DNA of 64,000 nucleotides from Asaia astilbis JCM 15831 (lineage in GTDB: Bacteria; Pseudomonadota; Alphaproteobacteria; Acetobacterales; Acetobacteraceae), in contig NZ_BAJT01000014.1 of NCBI RefSeq assembly GCF_000613845.1, positions 44,696 to 108,695 of the forward strand, in the 5' to 3' direction. Position 1 is the stretch's first letter; each line of letters starts with the position of its first letter. The translations under genes and the position numbers were made by a program. Below are positions 8,762 through 17,778 of the stretch, piece by piece. The notes under the pieces are model-generated. The model had not been told where the DNA came from. It made no database searches and saw nothing but the letters and a program-made list of their open reading frames with translations.

Positions 8762-10321
8762 TCATCGAGCCGTAGCTGAATGTGACATGTCCGCTTGGCG
8801 GGTCAAACTGAAAAGCCACAATGTCAAAACGAGCGCTATCGCGGCAACACTCCAATTCGTGACGTCTGACTGACCTCCTTTATAAAGCACGACGACTGCA
8901 AGCGCACCATGAACACATGTTGCCAGCCAAAGTGCCAACTTTGTGCCCCAAGGCGCTGCTAGCGCCACGAGCAACATCGCCCAGAAAACGCCGTGATAAA
9001 GAAACTGCGCCTGACTCCCGCCGAGCGTGAGGGGAGCAAGCAACGCCCCTCCCAATAAAGCTGCAATGCCTGTCATGCAGCCCAAACAGCATCCCGTCGT
9101 CAACCGCGACAGGAAAAGAGTGCCCCGTGTCTCTGTCTCAATCCCTGTCGCTTTTTCCTTTCGGCGTCGGACGGCAATCCAGAGCCTGTTACCCGTGTAG
9201 AAAAGAAACGCTCCGGCGAAGCCGAGCACAAGATAGGCCCAGCGTATGGGCGCACCGCCATAGCTCCCGAAATGCAGCGCGAAAAAGCTCGTCAGGGCAC
9301 CAAAGCCCGCTGATTGATAACCCGGTAGATAATCGCGCCAGAGCAAACGACCCGTATAAGGATCCATTGCCGTGAAGCCGCTATTGGGGCCACGCATGAC
9401 ATGGGCCGGATCGTGTCCGGCGATGCGCAGCATGAGAGGGGCACCTGCGCGATGGCTATATTCAAGCGTATCAGGCGTAAACCCAGGTGCCTCGCGCCTC
9501 AGAATCGTGACAATTTCTGCGGGAGCCAGCACTCTGTTTTCTGAAGCAGAATGCATCGTCTGCTGGTGACTCCCCATTGCTCTCTCGTCGCGTCGGCCCC
9601 CATGAACCTCTCCCTGTTCATGGGATAGAAACTCCGCCTGCACCGTAAAAATGACGTCGTGAAAGGCAAAAACGACGGAAGTAAGCGCCATGACGATGTG
9701 GAAAGGCAAAGAACAGAAACCGAGAAGATTGTGCAGATCCAACCATTTGCGTCTGACACTGCCCTCAAGTCGGACCGCAAAAATCGCCCGTGCCAGAGCA
9801 GGTAGAAAAACCAATGTACCTGAGACAAGCGCCACCGCGTATCCAAGCACGATAAACCCCATGACGATCATCGCAATTTCATGCGGCAGGGGAAGCCCCA
9901 TTTGCTGGTGAAGAACGTCGATCACCTGCGCAACGGAAGATGGCCTGTGCTGTGTCGTTATCACCGAACCTTGCGTGTCCAACGCTGCCATCACGACAGA
10001 CTGGGAACCATGCCCGTGATGAGACGCCGTTAGAGGCCAGACCATGCGCGCAGGGTGATCCGGGTCAGGCGACACGACAATCGTATAAGCCTTGCGGCTT
10101 TCGGGATGAGCCGCGAAAACTTTTTCCATGAGCTCGGGCGTACGGTCGAGCGAAACAGCGGGCGGTAAAGTAACGTGCGGCGTCAGCCATATTTCGAGCG
10201 CGGGCTCGAACATGCTGATCGCGCCTGCATAAAAGGCGATGAACAGGAACAAACCCGCCACAACGCCCACCCAGCTATGGATCTCGCGATAGAGTTTCGC
10301 GATGTCGGCGCGCAGTTTCAT
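8762..10321 (-). CDS. PepSY domain-containing iron-uptake membrane protein
   Basis: A 519-residue inner-membrane protein of the PepSY-associated TM family. The start is ATG 10321 (MKLRADIAKLYREIHSW); the longer open frame to 10597 is the shadow of the neighbouring gene. Helix one is GVVAGLFLFIAFYAGAISMF, a central pair flanks PHEIAMIVMGFIVLGYAVALVSG, and further helices lie near the C-terminus. The HSWVG and LHNLLGF histidines are typical of the family, some of which reduce ferric siderophores or bind haem. It overlaps the DUF3649-like gene by four bases and is last in an operon led by a TonB siderophore receptor, so a role in releasing iron after uptake is a fair inference. Confidence 0.86.
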   Translation of the reverse strand: MKLRADIAKLYREIHSWVGVVAGLFLFIAFYAGAISMFEPALEIWLTPHVTLPPAVSLDRTPELMEKVFAAHPESRKAYTIVVSPDPDHPARMVWPLTASHHGHGSQSVVMAALDTQGSVITTQHRPSSVAQVIDVLHQQMGLPLPHEIAMIVMGFIVLGYAVALVSGTLVFLPALARAIFAVRLEGSVRRKWLDLHNLLGFCSLPFHIVMALTSVVFAFHDVIFTVQAEFLSHEQGEVHGGRRDERAMGSHQQTMHSASENRVLAPAEIVTILRREAPGFTPDTLEYSHRAGAPLMLRIAGHDPAHVMRGPNSGFTAMDPYTGRLLWRDYLPGYQSAGFGALTSFFALHFGSYGGAPIRWAYLVLGFAGAFLFYTGNRLWIAVRRRKEKATGIETETRGTLFLSRLTTGCCLGCMTGIAALLGGALLAPLTLGGSQAQFLYHGVFWAMLLVALAAPWGTKLALWLATCVHGALAVVVLYKGGQSDVTNWSVAAIALVLTLWLFSLTRQADMSHSATAR

Positions 10322-10626
10322 GACCCCCCCGCAGCATTGAACCCGCTCATCAAGGTGTTGATGAGCCAGACAAGACAAGCGAGCCAACCGAAACAGAGCC
10401 AGGCGCCCAATCCCGTCCGAAACAAAAGGCAGACGTTGAGACACACAACCCAGACGAGAGCTGCCAGCCACATCAGCCATTGGGCTGACAGGGTCATCGG
10501 GTTGCCCGTGCTGCCACAAACATGCCCCAGAAGGACCATCACCCCCAGAGACAACGCGGCCCCGGGAATGAGACCGGCAAGCGTCTTGAGGGCCCACCCT
10601 TTATTGGTAAGAGGACTCTCTTTCAT
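10318..10626 (-). CDS. Small membrane protein of iron-uptake operon (DUF3649-like)
   Basis: A 102-residue protein with three hydrophobic segments (GLIPGAALSLGVMVLLG, LMWLAALVWVVCLNVCLLF and LGAWLCFGWLACLVWLINTL). The start is ATG 10626 (MKESPL). Size, the alanine/tryptophan-rich helices and the position between a TonB receptor and a PepSY protein match the DUF3649 iron-uptake family, whose biochemical role is unknown. Its ends overlap both neighbours by four bases. Family assignment rests on context and general pattern, not on a diagnostic motif. Confidence 0.68.
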   Translation of the reverse strand: MKESPLTNKGWALKTLAGLIPGAALSLGVMVLLGHVCGSTGNPMTLSAQWLMWLAALVWVVCLNVCLLFRTGLGAWLCFGWLACLVWLINTLMSGFNAAGGS

Positions 10627-10901
10627 GATCGCCTCTTCTGGACGACGAGCGCGATCAAAACAGGGCTCAGACTGAGGACGAGCATCAACACGACACACGC
10701 CATGAACAATCCGACCAGAAGGCTTGTTGCAGTACATAAAGCCAGACAGGCGAAAACCGCCACGACGCTCGCGCTCAGCACACAGGGCCTGAGAGAGGCC
10801 CGATGCCGCAAAATCTGCTGCTGATGCGACGCCAGATAAAGCAGACCCGCTGCCCCCGAGATCAACACCGTCCCCAGCAGAATGAGCAGCGACGCAGCCA
10901 T
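10623..10901 (-). CDS. Small membrane protein of iron-uptake operon (DUF3325-like)
   Basis: A 92-residue, three-helix membrane protein. The first helix ends in LLYLASHQQQILRH, which resembles the 'LA..RH..Q' pattern of DUF3325 proteins found beside TonB receptors and PepSY proteins in other proteobacteria. The ATG at 10901 overlaps the receptor stop by one base, so it is probably translated from the receptor transcript. Molecular function is unknown; involvement in siderophore-iron handling is inferred from context. Confidence 0.68.
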   Translation of the reverse strand: MAASLLILLGTVLISGAAGLLYLASHQQQILRHRASLRPCVLSASVVAVFACLALCTATSLLVGLFMACVVLMLVLSLSPVLIALVVQKRRS

Positions 10902-13183
10902 TACCAGCGATATTCCAGACGCATCGTCAGACTTCGACCCTGCCCGTAATAGCAGGCTGAGACGGCGGTGCAGGTCGCAACAAAGCGCTTATTGGCGATA
11001 TTACGCATATTGAGCGAGAAAGAGAGACCGTCGTAACGCGGACGGGCTACGCCAAAATCATAGCGCAGGAACATGTCGTAAAGCGTGTAACCGGGGATGG
11101 AGAGCGTATTGGCCGTGTCCCCATAGGAATGGCCGGTGTACCGCACACCGCCGCCAAACCCGGCCCCCCGCATTGGCCCGTGAAGCAGACGCTGGTCGAC
11201 AAAAAGCGAGGCCATCCATTTTGGAGCGGCGTTCATATAATTGCCGATCTGGGACAGGGTATTGGACTCGGTGATTTTCGCATCGCTGCGCGTGCCGGTG
11301 AAAATGACCGCCATATCCCAGGGCAAGGTCGCGCGCCCTTCCAGCTCGAGACCGCGTGCGCGCATCTCCCCTGTCTGCACGAGACAGGTGGTTGTCCCGC
11401 AAAGCACCCCGCTCGGTGCAGGCGTCGTCACATTGCGCTGCTTGATCTGATAGGCCCCGAACGTGACGTAAATGCTCTTGCCATATTGATAGCGTAAACC
11501 GGCTTCGTACTGATCGCCCGTCGTCGGCTTGAAGGGCTTGTTATCGAGAGCCGTCGACGGATCGGAAACCTGAGGCTGAAATGAGGTCGCGTAGCTGAAA
11601 TAGGGTGCAAGACCGATTTTCGTCCGGTAGACAGCCCCGGCTCGCCAGGTAAAGCGATCATTATTGTTGAGATAGCGCTTCTGGGTCAGGATATTGAGCG
11701 TGTTGTCACGCGCCCAGTCCTGCCGTCCCCCGACAGTAATATAAAGATCGCGTATCCTGATCTGATCCTGAAAGTAGATGCCATTTTGCTGTGATTCTGT
11801 GGCACCATAAACCTGCGGTGCCAGTCCAGCGCTGTACCCTGTCGTCCCACGCGCTACCGGATCGAAGATATTGAGCATTGACAGAACCAGCGCCGAATTC
11901 ACCAGATCGCGGGAGCTTTCCCAGTTGGTGTAGAAATAATCGGTTCCGAAAAGCAGTGTGTGCCGTGCGATGCCGGTCTTTGCCTTGACCTCAAGCTGGG
12001 TATCCGTTGCGACACCCTGTGAGCGTCCACGACCTTCGACCGCACGACGATTGACCGTCTCATACGGCACGCAGCCCTTTATGGCTGCTGTGCATTTGGT
12101 CAGTGTATCGCCAGAAAGCACGGTCGAGCGATAAAGATTATCGAGATAGGTGTATCGCGTATTATTGCGCAGCGTGAGAACGCGAGTAAAGCGATGCTCC
12201 AGAAAGGAGCCGGCCAGCGCCTGTGTCCGGTCGAAATTATTCCAGTCAGGCTCACCAATATTGGCGTCATTGGCAATGTACCGTCCCTTGGACGGTAGAA
12301 GCGTGCCCGTCATCGGCAGAAACTGAAAGGTCGAGCCTCCCGTGTCACGCTGGTATTGCGCGAGCAGGGTCCAGCTCGACCCGGGCGCATAGGCCCAGGT
12401 CAGACTGGGCGAAACGTAATAACGGCCACTTTTCACATCATTGACCTGCGTGCCGCCATAGCGCGCTACCGCAACGATACGTCCTCGCACAGTTCCGGAT
12501 TTATTGAGCTTTCCCGACACGTCTCCCGACGCCTGTCCCTGCCAGTTGCCCAGCTTGGTATAGCCGATGGTTTGCAGGAAAAACTCGCCATGGCTCTCTT
12601 CGGTAGGGCGCTTGGTCGTCAGATTGACGATGCCTCCCGGTGCTGTCTGGCCATAAAGCGCACCGGACGGTCCCTTGAGCACCTCGATCTGCTGGAGCGC
12701 AAACGGGTCGAATGAAGTGCGCGTCCACTGCCCGCCTGACGGGAGACGTAGGCCATCGACGAAATTGTTATTCGACGAAAAGCCTCCTGCACCAAAGCCG
12801 CGCACCGAGATCTCATCGACGCGATTATCGATCCCTGATGGCTCGGCCTGAACACCTGCCGTGTACGACAGCGCATCAGCAATCGTAGGGGACGCCCGCA
12901 ATTCGATTTCTTCTCGCGTGACGATCGAGATCGTCTGAGGGGAGTCGATAATTGGCGTTCGGGTTTTCGTTGTCGCACCAGCCTGCGACAATCCTGTTGC
13001 CGAAACGGTGATGACCTCATCGGCCTTGGTCCTGCGGGCTTTGTCTCGCCTGACCGCCGATTGTTTGTCGGAAGCCTGCTTCTGCCGAAGGACTGAATCC
13101 GGCTGGCTGTTTTCTGCCTGTGCTGCCGTGAAACTGGTCGCACCTGCCGCAGCAAGAGCAACGAAACCGATAATCCTGCGCAT
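10901..13183 (-). CDS. TonB-dependent siderophore receptor
   Basis: Outer-membrane ferric-siderophore receptor of 760 residues, full length and intact. A signal peptide (RRIIGFVALAAAGATSFTAAQA) is followed by a TonB-box-like EVITVSA, a plug domain with TPIIDSPQTISIVTREEI and GPSGALYGQTAPGGIVNLTTKRP, and a 22-strand barrel ending in the aromatic residue of MRLEYRW. ATG 13183 is preferred over the in-frame TTG at 13189. A Fur-like site lies about 50 bases upstream, consistent with repression when iron is plentiful. The three small and PepSY genes follow with overlapping ends. The specific siderophore is not predictable. Confidence 0.93.
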   Translation of the reverse strand: MRRIIGFVALAAAGATSFTAAQAENSQPDSVLRQKQASDKQSAVRRDKARRTKADEVITVSATGLSQAGATTKTRTPIIDSPQTISIVTREEIELRASPTIADALSYTAGVQAEPSGIDNRVDEISVRGFGAGGFSSNNNFVDGLRLPSGGQWTRTSFDPFALQQIEVLKGPSGALYGQTAPGGIVNLTTKRPTEESHGEFFLQTIGYTKLGNWQGQASGDVSGKLNKSGTVRGRIVAVARYGGTQVNDVKSGRYYVSPSLTWAYAPGSSWTLLAQYQRDTGGSTFQFLPMTGTLLPSKGRYIANDANIGEPDWNNFDRTQALAGSFLEHRFTRVLTLRNNTRYTYLDNLYRSTVLSGDTLTKCTAAIKGCVPYETVNRRAVEGRGRSQGVATDTQLEVKAKTGIARHTLLFGTDYFYTNWESSRDLVNSALVLSMLNIFDPVARGTTGYSAGLAPQVYGATESQQNGIYFQDQIRIRDLYITVGGRQDWARDNTLNILTQKRYLNNNDRFTWRAGAVYRTKIGLAPYFSYATSFQPQVSDPSTALDNKPFKPTTGDQYEAGLRYQYGKSIYVTFGAYQIKQRNVTTPAPSGVLCGTTTCLVQTGEMRARGLELEGRATLPWDMAVIFTGTRSDAKITESNTLSQIGNYMNAAPKWMASLFVDQRLLHGPMRGAGFGGGVRYTGHSYGDTANTLSIPGYTLYDMFLRYDFGVARPRYDGLSFSLNMRNIANKRFVATCTAVSACYYGQGRSLTMRLEYRW

Positions 13184-13232
13184 CGCCAAAATTTTTCACA
13201 TCAGCTGTTTGAAACCCGCAAAAGCCCTTCTT

Positions 13233-13251
13233 GTAAATGCGAGTCATTGTC
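13233..13251 (-). promoter_or_regulatory. Fur-box-like operator upstream of the TonB receptor
   Basis: The 19 bases on the plus strand (gtaaatgcgagtcattgtc) match the classical Fur consensus at 13 of 19 positions by my alignment, including AATG and TCATT half-site cores. The site is about 50 bases upstream of the receptor start, where it could cover the promoter. It is weaker than the second site at 56586-56608. Confidence 0.5.
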
Positions 13252-13440
13252 AACTGTCTCTGATCACAAGGTTAATTTTTGTCCTCATCATGGAACAATA
13301 GCGCCACAGTGCTCATGCCGAGAGAGGACTCAAACGCCCGACGCCGTTGGGGATGAGGTCATCAAAAATGAAGTTGATTTGGCCGCAACGTCAGAAGAAA
13401 CGATAAACGTTCTTTCTGACGGGAGCGCAGAGGCAAAGCC

Positions 13441-14190
13441 ATGGAAATAGTAATCGACGCTCTTCGCCGCTTTAATTGGTTCTACAGGCATCGCCTTGGC
13501 TTGCTTGATCAGCGCTCGCCCTCTCCTGACGCCGTCCTTCCTGAAGAAGACCAGAGTCTCCTCACTCAGACGGATCGAGATGTTCTTCCCGCTTACAGAC
13601 AGGACCTCGAAGCACTGACCGCGCACGAAAAGCGCGACCTGGTGCAGTCTCTGGCACGAATAGAGCATCTCCTTGCGCCTCAAACTCCGGCCGATGTTCG
13701 TATTCGCCCGGCGCGTTCCGGTGAAGTGAGCCTTATCGCCGCACGTCAGTCAGCACTCTATGCAGAGAGCCATGGTTGGGGACACCCTCTGGAATGCCTC
13801 ATCGCAGAAACCGCCGCACAGTTTCTGCGCAACTTCAAGCCTGACCGCGAGGCGTGCTGGGTCGCAGAGCTGGATGGCCTCATGGCAGGAGCGGTCTTCC
13901 TGACCGACGAAGGCTCGGGCACCGCACGTCTGCGCCTGCTTCACGTCGAGCCCTTTGCTCGCCGGCGCGGCGTGGGAGACAGGCTCGTGCAAACCTGCCT
14001 CTCCTTCGCGCGCGACCACGATTACGAGCGGGTCATTCTCTGGACCCATACTGTGCTCGAGACCGCACGCCGCCTCTACGCCCGCAATGGCTTCTCCTGT
14101 ATCGCCACCGCTCCTCACGACCTCTTCGGCATGCCTCTTCAGGGGGAAGACTGGGAATGCCAGCTCCATCGCGATACGCACGTAGCCTGA
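13441..14190 (+). CDS. GNAT N-acetyltransferase with a remnant MarR-type N-terminal region
   Basis: A 249-residue protein. Residues from about 88 on are a GNAT acetyltransferase like the C-terminal half of MarR-GNAT fusion proteins: RPARSGEVSLIAARQSALYAE, ACWVAELDG, the acetyl-CoA loop VEPFARRRGVGDRLV and LWTHTVLETARRLYARNGF. Residues 1-24 (RRFNWFYRHRLGLLDQ) match the first helix of the MarR part and 45-78 (QSLLTQTDRDVL...SLARIEHLL) its end, but the 50-60 residues holding the winged helix are absent. DNA binding is therefore unlikely. No frameshift is needed to explain this, so an in-frame deletion is inferred. Substrate unknown. Confidence 0.82.
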   Translation: MEIVIDALRRFNWFYRHRLGLLDQRSPSPDAVLPEEDQSLLTQTDRDVLPAYRQDLEALTAHEKRDLVQSLARIEHLLAPQTPADVRIRPARSGEVSLIAARQSALYAESHGWGHPLECLIAETAAQFLRNFKPDREACWVAELDGLMAGAVFLTDEGSGTARLRLLHVEPFARRRGVGDRLVQTCLSFARDHDYERVILWTHTVLETARRLYARNGFSCIATAPHDLFGMPLQGEDWECQLHRDTHVA

Positions 14191-14214
14191 GGCGGAACAA
14201 GGAGCCCGCTACTC

Positions 14215-15015
14215 TCAGCCCGCTTCGACCATACGCAGGACCAGAAAGCCGGGCTTGCCCTTGAGATAAGCGGCGAGCGGTGTATCGACGACCTTCATGT
14301 TTGCCTTGAGTGACGAGGCATTCCGAAAATAAAGGACACCATCTTTCCAGATCGCCAAGCCGGTGTGGGTCACATCCAGCCCAGCCAGCTTGGTATAAAT
14401 ACCGATCACATCACCTGTATGGATTTTCGCAGCAACATCGGCTGTCAGAAATTCAGGAGTAAGATAGGCAATATTGCGCGGCTGAGGAGCGAGGCCCTTG
14501 ATATAGACATCGCCATCGGCGCGACGATTAAGCTCCTTGCGGACCACCTGCACGTGGGGTGACAGGGAGGACGTCACATCCCGCGCATTGACGGGCGCGT
14601 AAGCCACCCAATCGGTCAGGAAGTGACGCCGATCAAGATAGGCCACCTGACGATCATGATAACGGGTTTTTTCCAGCGCTGTGACGAATGTCGCCTTATC
14701 CGTCGACAGAGCGAGCGCCCTTGCCAGATCGACGAATGTGTAACAATCGACCCCGTCGAAACGCACAACGAGCTTTTCAGGCGTGTCAGGACCTCCGACA
14801 AGTGTGGAAGCGATGTAAGGCGTGCCAAGAAGTTGTGCGGATGCCAGATCGATCCGTTCCATGAAACCGTTGACCGGGGCCAGTCTCTGCTCGATCTGAC
14901 CTACTCGCGCCTGATCCTCTGACGAAAACTGGATGTCGGCAGCCTGGGCGGAGAGTGGCAGGAAGATTACCGCGAAGGCTCCTAGAATACGGCTAGCGAG
15001 GTTAATATGGTTCAC
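14215..15015 (-). CDS. DUF1460 family periplasmic protein (N-acetylmuramoyl-L-alanine amidase-like)
   Basis: A 266-residue exported protein with a signal peptide (GAFAVIFLPLSAQAADI). The body matches DUF1460, an NlpC/P60-related fold: LLGTPYIASTL, then VDCYTFVDLARALAL containing the likely catalytic Cys, and a later THTGLAIWKDGVLYFRNAS supplying the His. Family members are thought to cut peptidoglycan peptides or related amides. It converges on the GNAT gene with about 25 bases between stops. The start ATG is at 15015, preceded by a purine-rich stretch. Confidence 0.8.
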   Translation of the reverse strand: MNHINLASRILGAFAVIFLPLSAQAADIQFSSEDQARVGQIEQRLAPVNGFMERIDLASAQLLGTPYIASTLVGGPDTPEKLVVRFDGVDCYTFVDLARALALSTDKATFVTALEKTRYHDRQVAYLDRRHFLTDWVAYAPVNARDVTSSLSPHVQVVRKELNRRADGDVYIKGLAPQPRNIAYLTPEFLTADVAAKIHTGDVIGIYTKLAGLDVTHTGLAIWKDGVLYFRNASSLKANMKVVDTPLAAYLKGKPGFLVLRMVEAG

Positions 15016-15478
15016 TTTTCATTCTCCTTTGACGCGCTTTATGAGCAGCCTCAAGGGCCAAAATCGGTTGTGTTTTCAACCGCTACACAGACCTCGTGGT
15101 GAGGCCCATCTGAGATCGACAAGCTCAGCCCGAAATCACTGTTCCAAAGTCTTCATACGATTCCCCATAATCACAAACATCCTGCCACTTCCGCCCGAAG
15201 CTACACAAAACATAATCAGGAATGGTCCACTAAAATCGAGAACTCCATCTTCCAAACCGCGATGCAATAACGATCGAACCCACTGTGAAATGTCTGGGCC
15301 GTATTCAGAGGGTGTGGTGCGTTTCAGACATGGTAACCAATATGGACGCCATAGCTGACGATCAGCGCACTGCTGCAATCCTGATAAATGTACGCATGTC
15401 TCTTAGGTTACATTGACAAAAAAGTTATCAGATCTGATTCACTTTGTGTCTGTTGAATAACGGGCAGAGCAAAGAGAT
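15016..15478. other. Region without recognisable genes
   Basis: About 460 bases between the DUF1460 start and the IS5 remnant. The short ORFs on both strands have no family-like motifs or good ribosome-binding sites. The first ~60 bases presumably hold the promoter of the minus-strand gene; nothing else is recognised. Confidence 0.5.
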
Positions 15479-16060
15479 ATGGCAAGAACCGCACTGACGG
15501 ATCGGGAAAGGAAGCCCGTTAGTCCGCCTCTGCCACTTAGGCCTAGCAAGACACGTATGACCGCTACGGTAAGTGGAGCTCGTTTTATGTCCGATTCCAG
15601 CTTTGATTCGAACAAAGTGTGTGGAATGCCCTGCTGCAAACACTGGCCGATCTGGGGTTAACTGATGACTGGCACCATATGATTGACAGCACCGTGGTCT
15701 GTGCCCATTCACAGACTACTGACGGTAAAGGGAGCTCATTCATAGGGCTTTGGTCAATCACGCGACGGTTTTGAGAGCGAAAACCATGCCCGAAGTGGCA
15801 ATCAGGGACGCCTTTTCGTTTTTTTCCACACTGGTGGGCAAGAGTCGGGCCCAAGAGCCACAGGCTTTCTAAAGAAGCTACCGCTTCCAAACCCAAGAGG
15901 CATGCTGGCCGACCGGGGCTACGAAAGGTGATAGCGTTCGCCAAGATATTCTGATGCACAGGATACTGCTAATCACTCCCCCAGGCAGAAGGCCGCAGCT
16001 CTCCACAAAACACTGACTGACAGCGCCACAAGGATCGAAACCCGCAGGATCTCGCATTCC
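15479..16060 (+). mobile_element. Decayed IS5-family transposase
   Basis: Translation in shifting frames recovers an IS5-type DDE transposase. It starts at ATG 15479 with the typical MARTALTDRE; later come LLQTLADLGLTDDWHHMIDST (about 15625-15690, holding the first catalytic Asp) and AHSQTTDGKGSS, and near 15900-15930 GMLADRGYE (the second Asp region). About 300 residues would be expected; here there are several stops, frame changes and missing blocks, and the C-terminal catalytic Glu region is not identifiable. The right boundary is approximate and terminal inverted repeats were not found. Unlike the single-indel genes elsewhere, this copy is truly degenerate. Confidence 0.72.
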
Positions 16061-16549
16061 GATCAGGTGACTTCAGATATCATGCCTCACGTTTTTTAAA
16101 ACGCATCTGACAGCAAGCTGCGATTGACTTCTCACTTGTGTCACTTGCAACATTGGCCAGACCAAGGGCAACTCAGCTATTCCGTCACGACATGAGAAAC
16201 GTAGATCTCCGAATCGTCAGGCAAACAGAGCTGAAGTACTGCGCTTCTTCTATACACGGAAACCCTTAAATACACTCATCACGTAGATCAAGCAGAATTT
16301 CCGCCCATTTCAGCACTAAGACGAGCGATTCATACTACCAATCCACGGCCATAAAAATGATATGACAATAAAAATTTTATGTGGAACCATTTCACTATTT
16401 TAAGATACCATCAAACCGTGTACTTTCAAACACCTCACCAGTACCAATAAAATAGAGAGTCGAGAGAGAATTATTATGAATGACTGAAAACGCCTAAGCA
16501 AATAAATATATGCTAAAATATAGTTAAACCACCGAGAAATGATCAGAAA
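16061..16549. other. AT-rich region without recognised genes
   Basis: About 490 bases in which composition falls sharply from the GC-rich background to visibly AT-rich sequence from roughly 16300 onward. No ORF is recognised. The last part presumably contains the promoter of the AT-rich membrane-protein gene starting at 16550. Confidence 0.5.
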
Positions 16550-17623
16550 ATGACAGAATACAAATCGAAAGTGTACTTTTTGGTTTTCCTTTTATGCTCC
16601 GCATTTGTAGGACTAATTTCATATCAATTCAATTTACTATGTCTGTCTCAGCATTACGATCGTTTTTCGCAAATGAGTCAAAGCATTTATGACGGCACTA
16701 TATCGCTTCGTGTCTTTCAACAAAGAATACTTCCTTCCATCGTCGAGAAATCTATATCTCACGTTACAGGCGGGGACATCAATTATGCTACTATGATAAA
16801 TCATAAGATGATGTTCATTCTAATATCAAGCGTGTTCTTTATATACTCAAGGGCATGCGCTAAATTTGATAATATTAGCTCAATGTTGTTAACTATATTA
16901 TTCTCCATGGCCAACGTCTTCATAATTGACGCAGGGTTTTGGTTGTACTCCTTCGATTTGTATAATGAGTTCTTATTACTGTGCTTTTTTACGATTTTAT
17001 TTTCTGATTTGAACCTGCCTGCGAAAACAGTTTCTATCACGGCGCTTATCATTCCCTGGATGTTTGTTTTCGAAGAGGTTATTTTTGTACCCATCCTCAT
17101 TGCACTTTTGATAAACGCGAGAAGAATAAGGAATCTCGAGATAGTAAGCATGATCAAAGACTACAGAAACTATGCACTCGTTTTTCTGGCGTTCTTGATG
17201 ATGATCGTAACGAATATTATGAGATCCTCGTTCGCAAAAATAGCAGACACTCCCCACCCCGACACGATACTTGGTCAATGGATAATGGTCCGACCAAATG
17301 CAAACACCATTCTCGATGAATTTCGCGCCTTTAGACACTTGGGACATACACTCAAAGATGGATTTTACTGGGATCAGGGAGGTGGAGTATTTTTAGTATT
17401 ACTTTTTTTCTTTTTTGCCATCATTAAAAAATATAATTGCAAGTCGGATCGCGATATTGGCATGATTATACTCATAAGCTTCATCGCCTTAATTATATTC
17501 GTTTTTGCTCACCTTGAAGAACCAAATACAATGCTACCTCTTTCCGCATCTATATTTGTATTTTTCTTGAACAAACTGCCTCGACAACAAGAAACAAACC
17601 CATGTAATAGATCGTCAATATAA
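16550..17623 (+). CDS. Uncharacterised polytopic membrane protein, AT-rich
   Basis: A 357-residue protein with roughly nine hydrophobic segments, starting with VYFLVFLLCSAFVGLISYQF. A loop after the first helix contains RVFQQRILPSIVEK, reminiscent of the 'R-x-L-P' first loop of polyprenol-phosphate-dependent glycosyltransferases and EpsG-like proteins, but no acidic catalytic motif is clear. Codon use is strongly A/T-ending, unlike all neighbours, and the gene follows an IS5 remnant, which points to horizontal transfer. No family could be assigned; a role in surface glycan synthesis is only a guess. The long open frame with consistent hydrophobic pattern argues that it is a real gene. Confidence 0.75.
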   Translation: MTEYKSKVYFLVFLLCSAFVGLISYQFNLLCLSQHYDRFSQMSQSIYDGTISLRVFQQRILPSIVEKSISHVTGGDINYATMINHKMMFILISSVFFIYSRACAKFDNISSMLLTILFSMANVFIIDAGFWLYSFDLYNEFLLLCFFTILFSDLNLPAKTVSITALIIPWMFVFEEVIFVPILIALLINARRIRNLEIVSMIKDYRNYALVFLAFLMMIVTNIMRSSFAKIADTPHPDTILGQWIMVRPNANTILDEFRAFRHLGHTLKDGFYWDQGGGVFLVLLFFFFAIIKKYNCKSDRDIGMIILISFIALIIFVFAHLEEPNTMLPLSASIFVFFLNKLPRQQETNPCNRSSI

Positions 17624-17778
17624 AATGGTTTGGTGGCGTCACGTTCCAACTGGCGAATTTGAAGCAAATGCGTCAGCGAGGTGAAGAAATTCCGAACAAT
17701 CGATGCTTCTGAAGGAGCGTTAGCATATCTCGATACAGCTAACGCTCCTGCTCATGCTACCGCGCCAAATCGACCAGC

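Noticed and set aside
13247..13450. Short plus-strand ORF just before the GNAT gene
   Set aside because: It starts with TTG inside the Fur-like promoter region, has no ribosome-binding site and no recognisable sequence.
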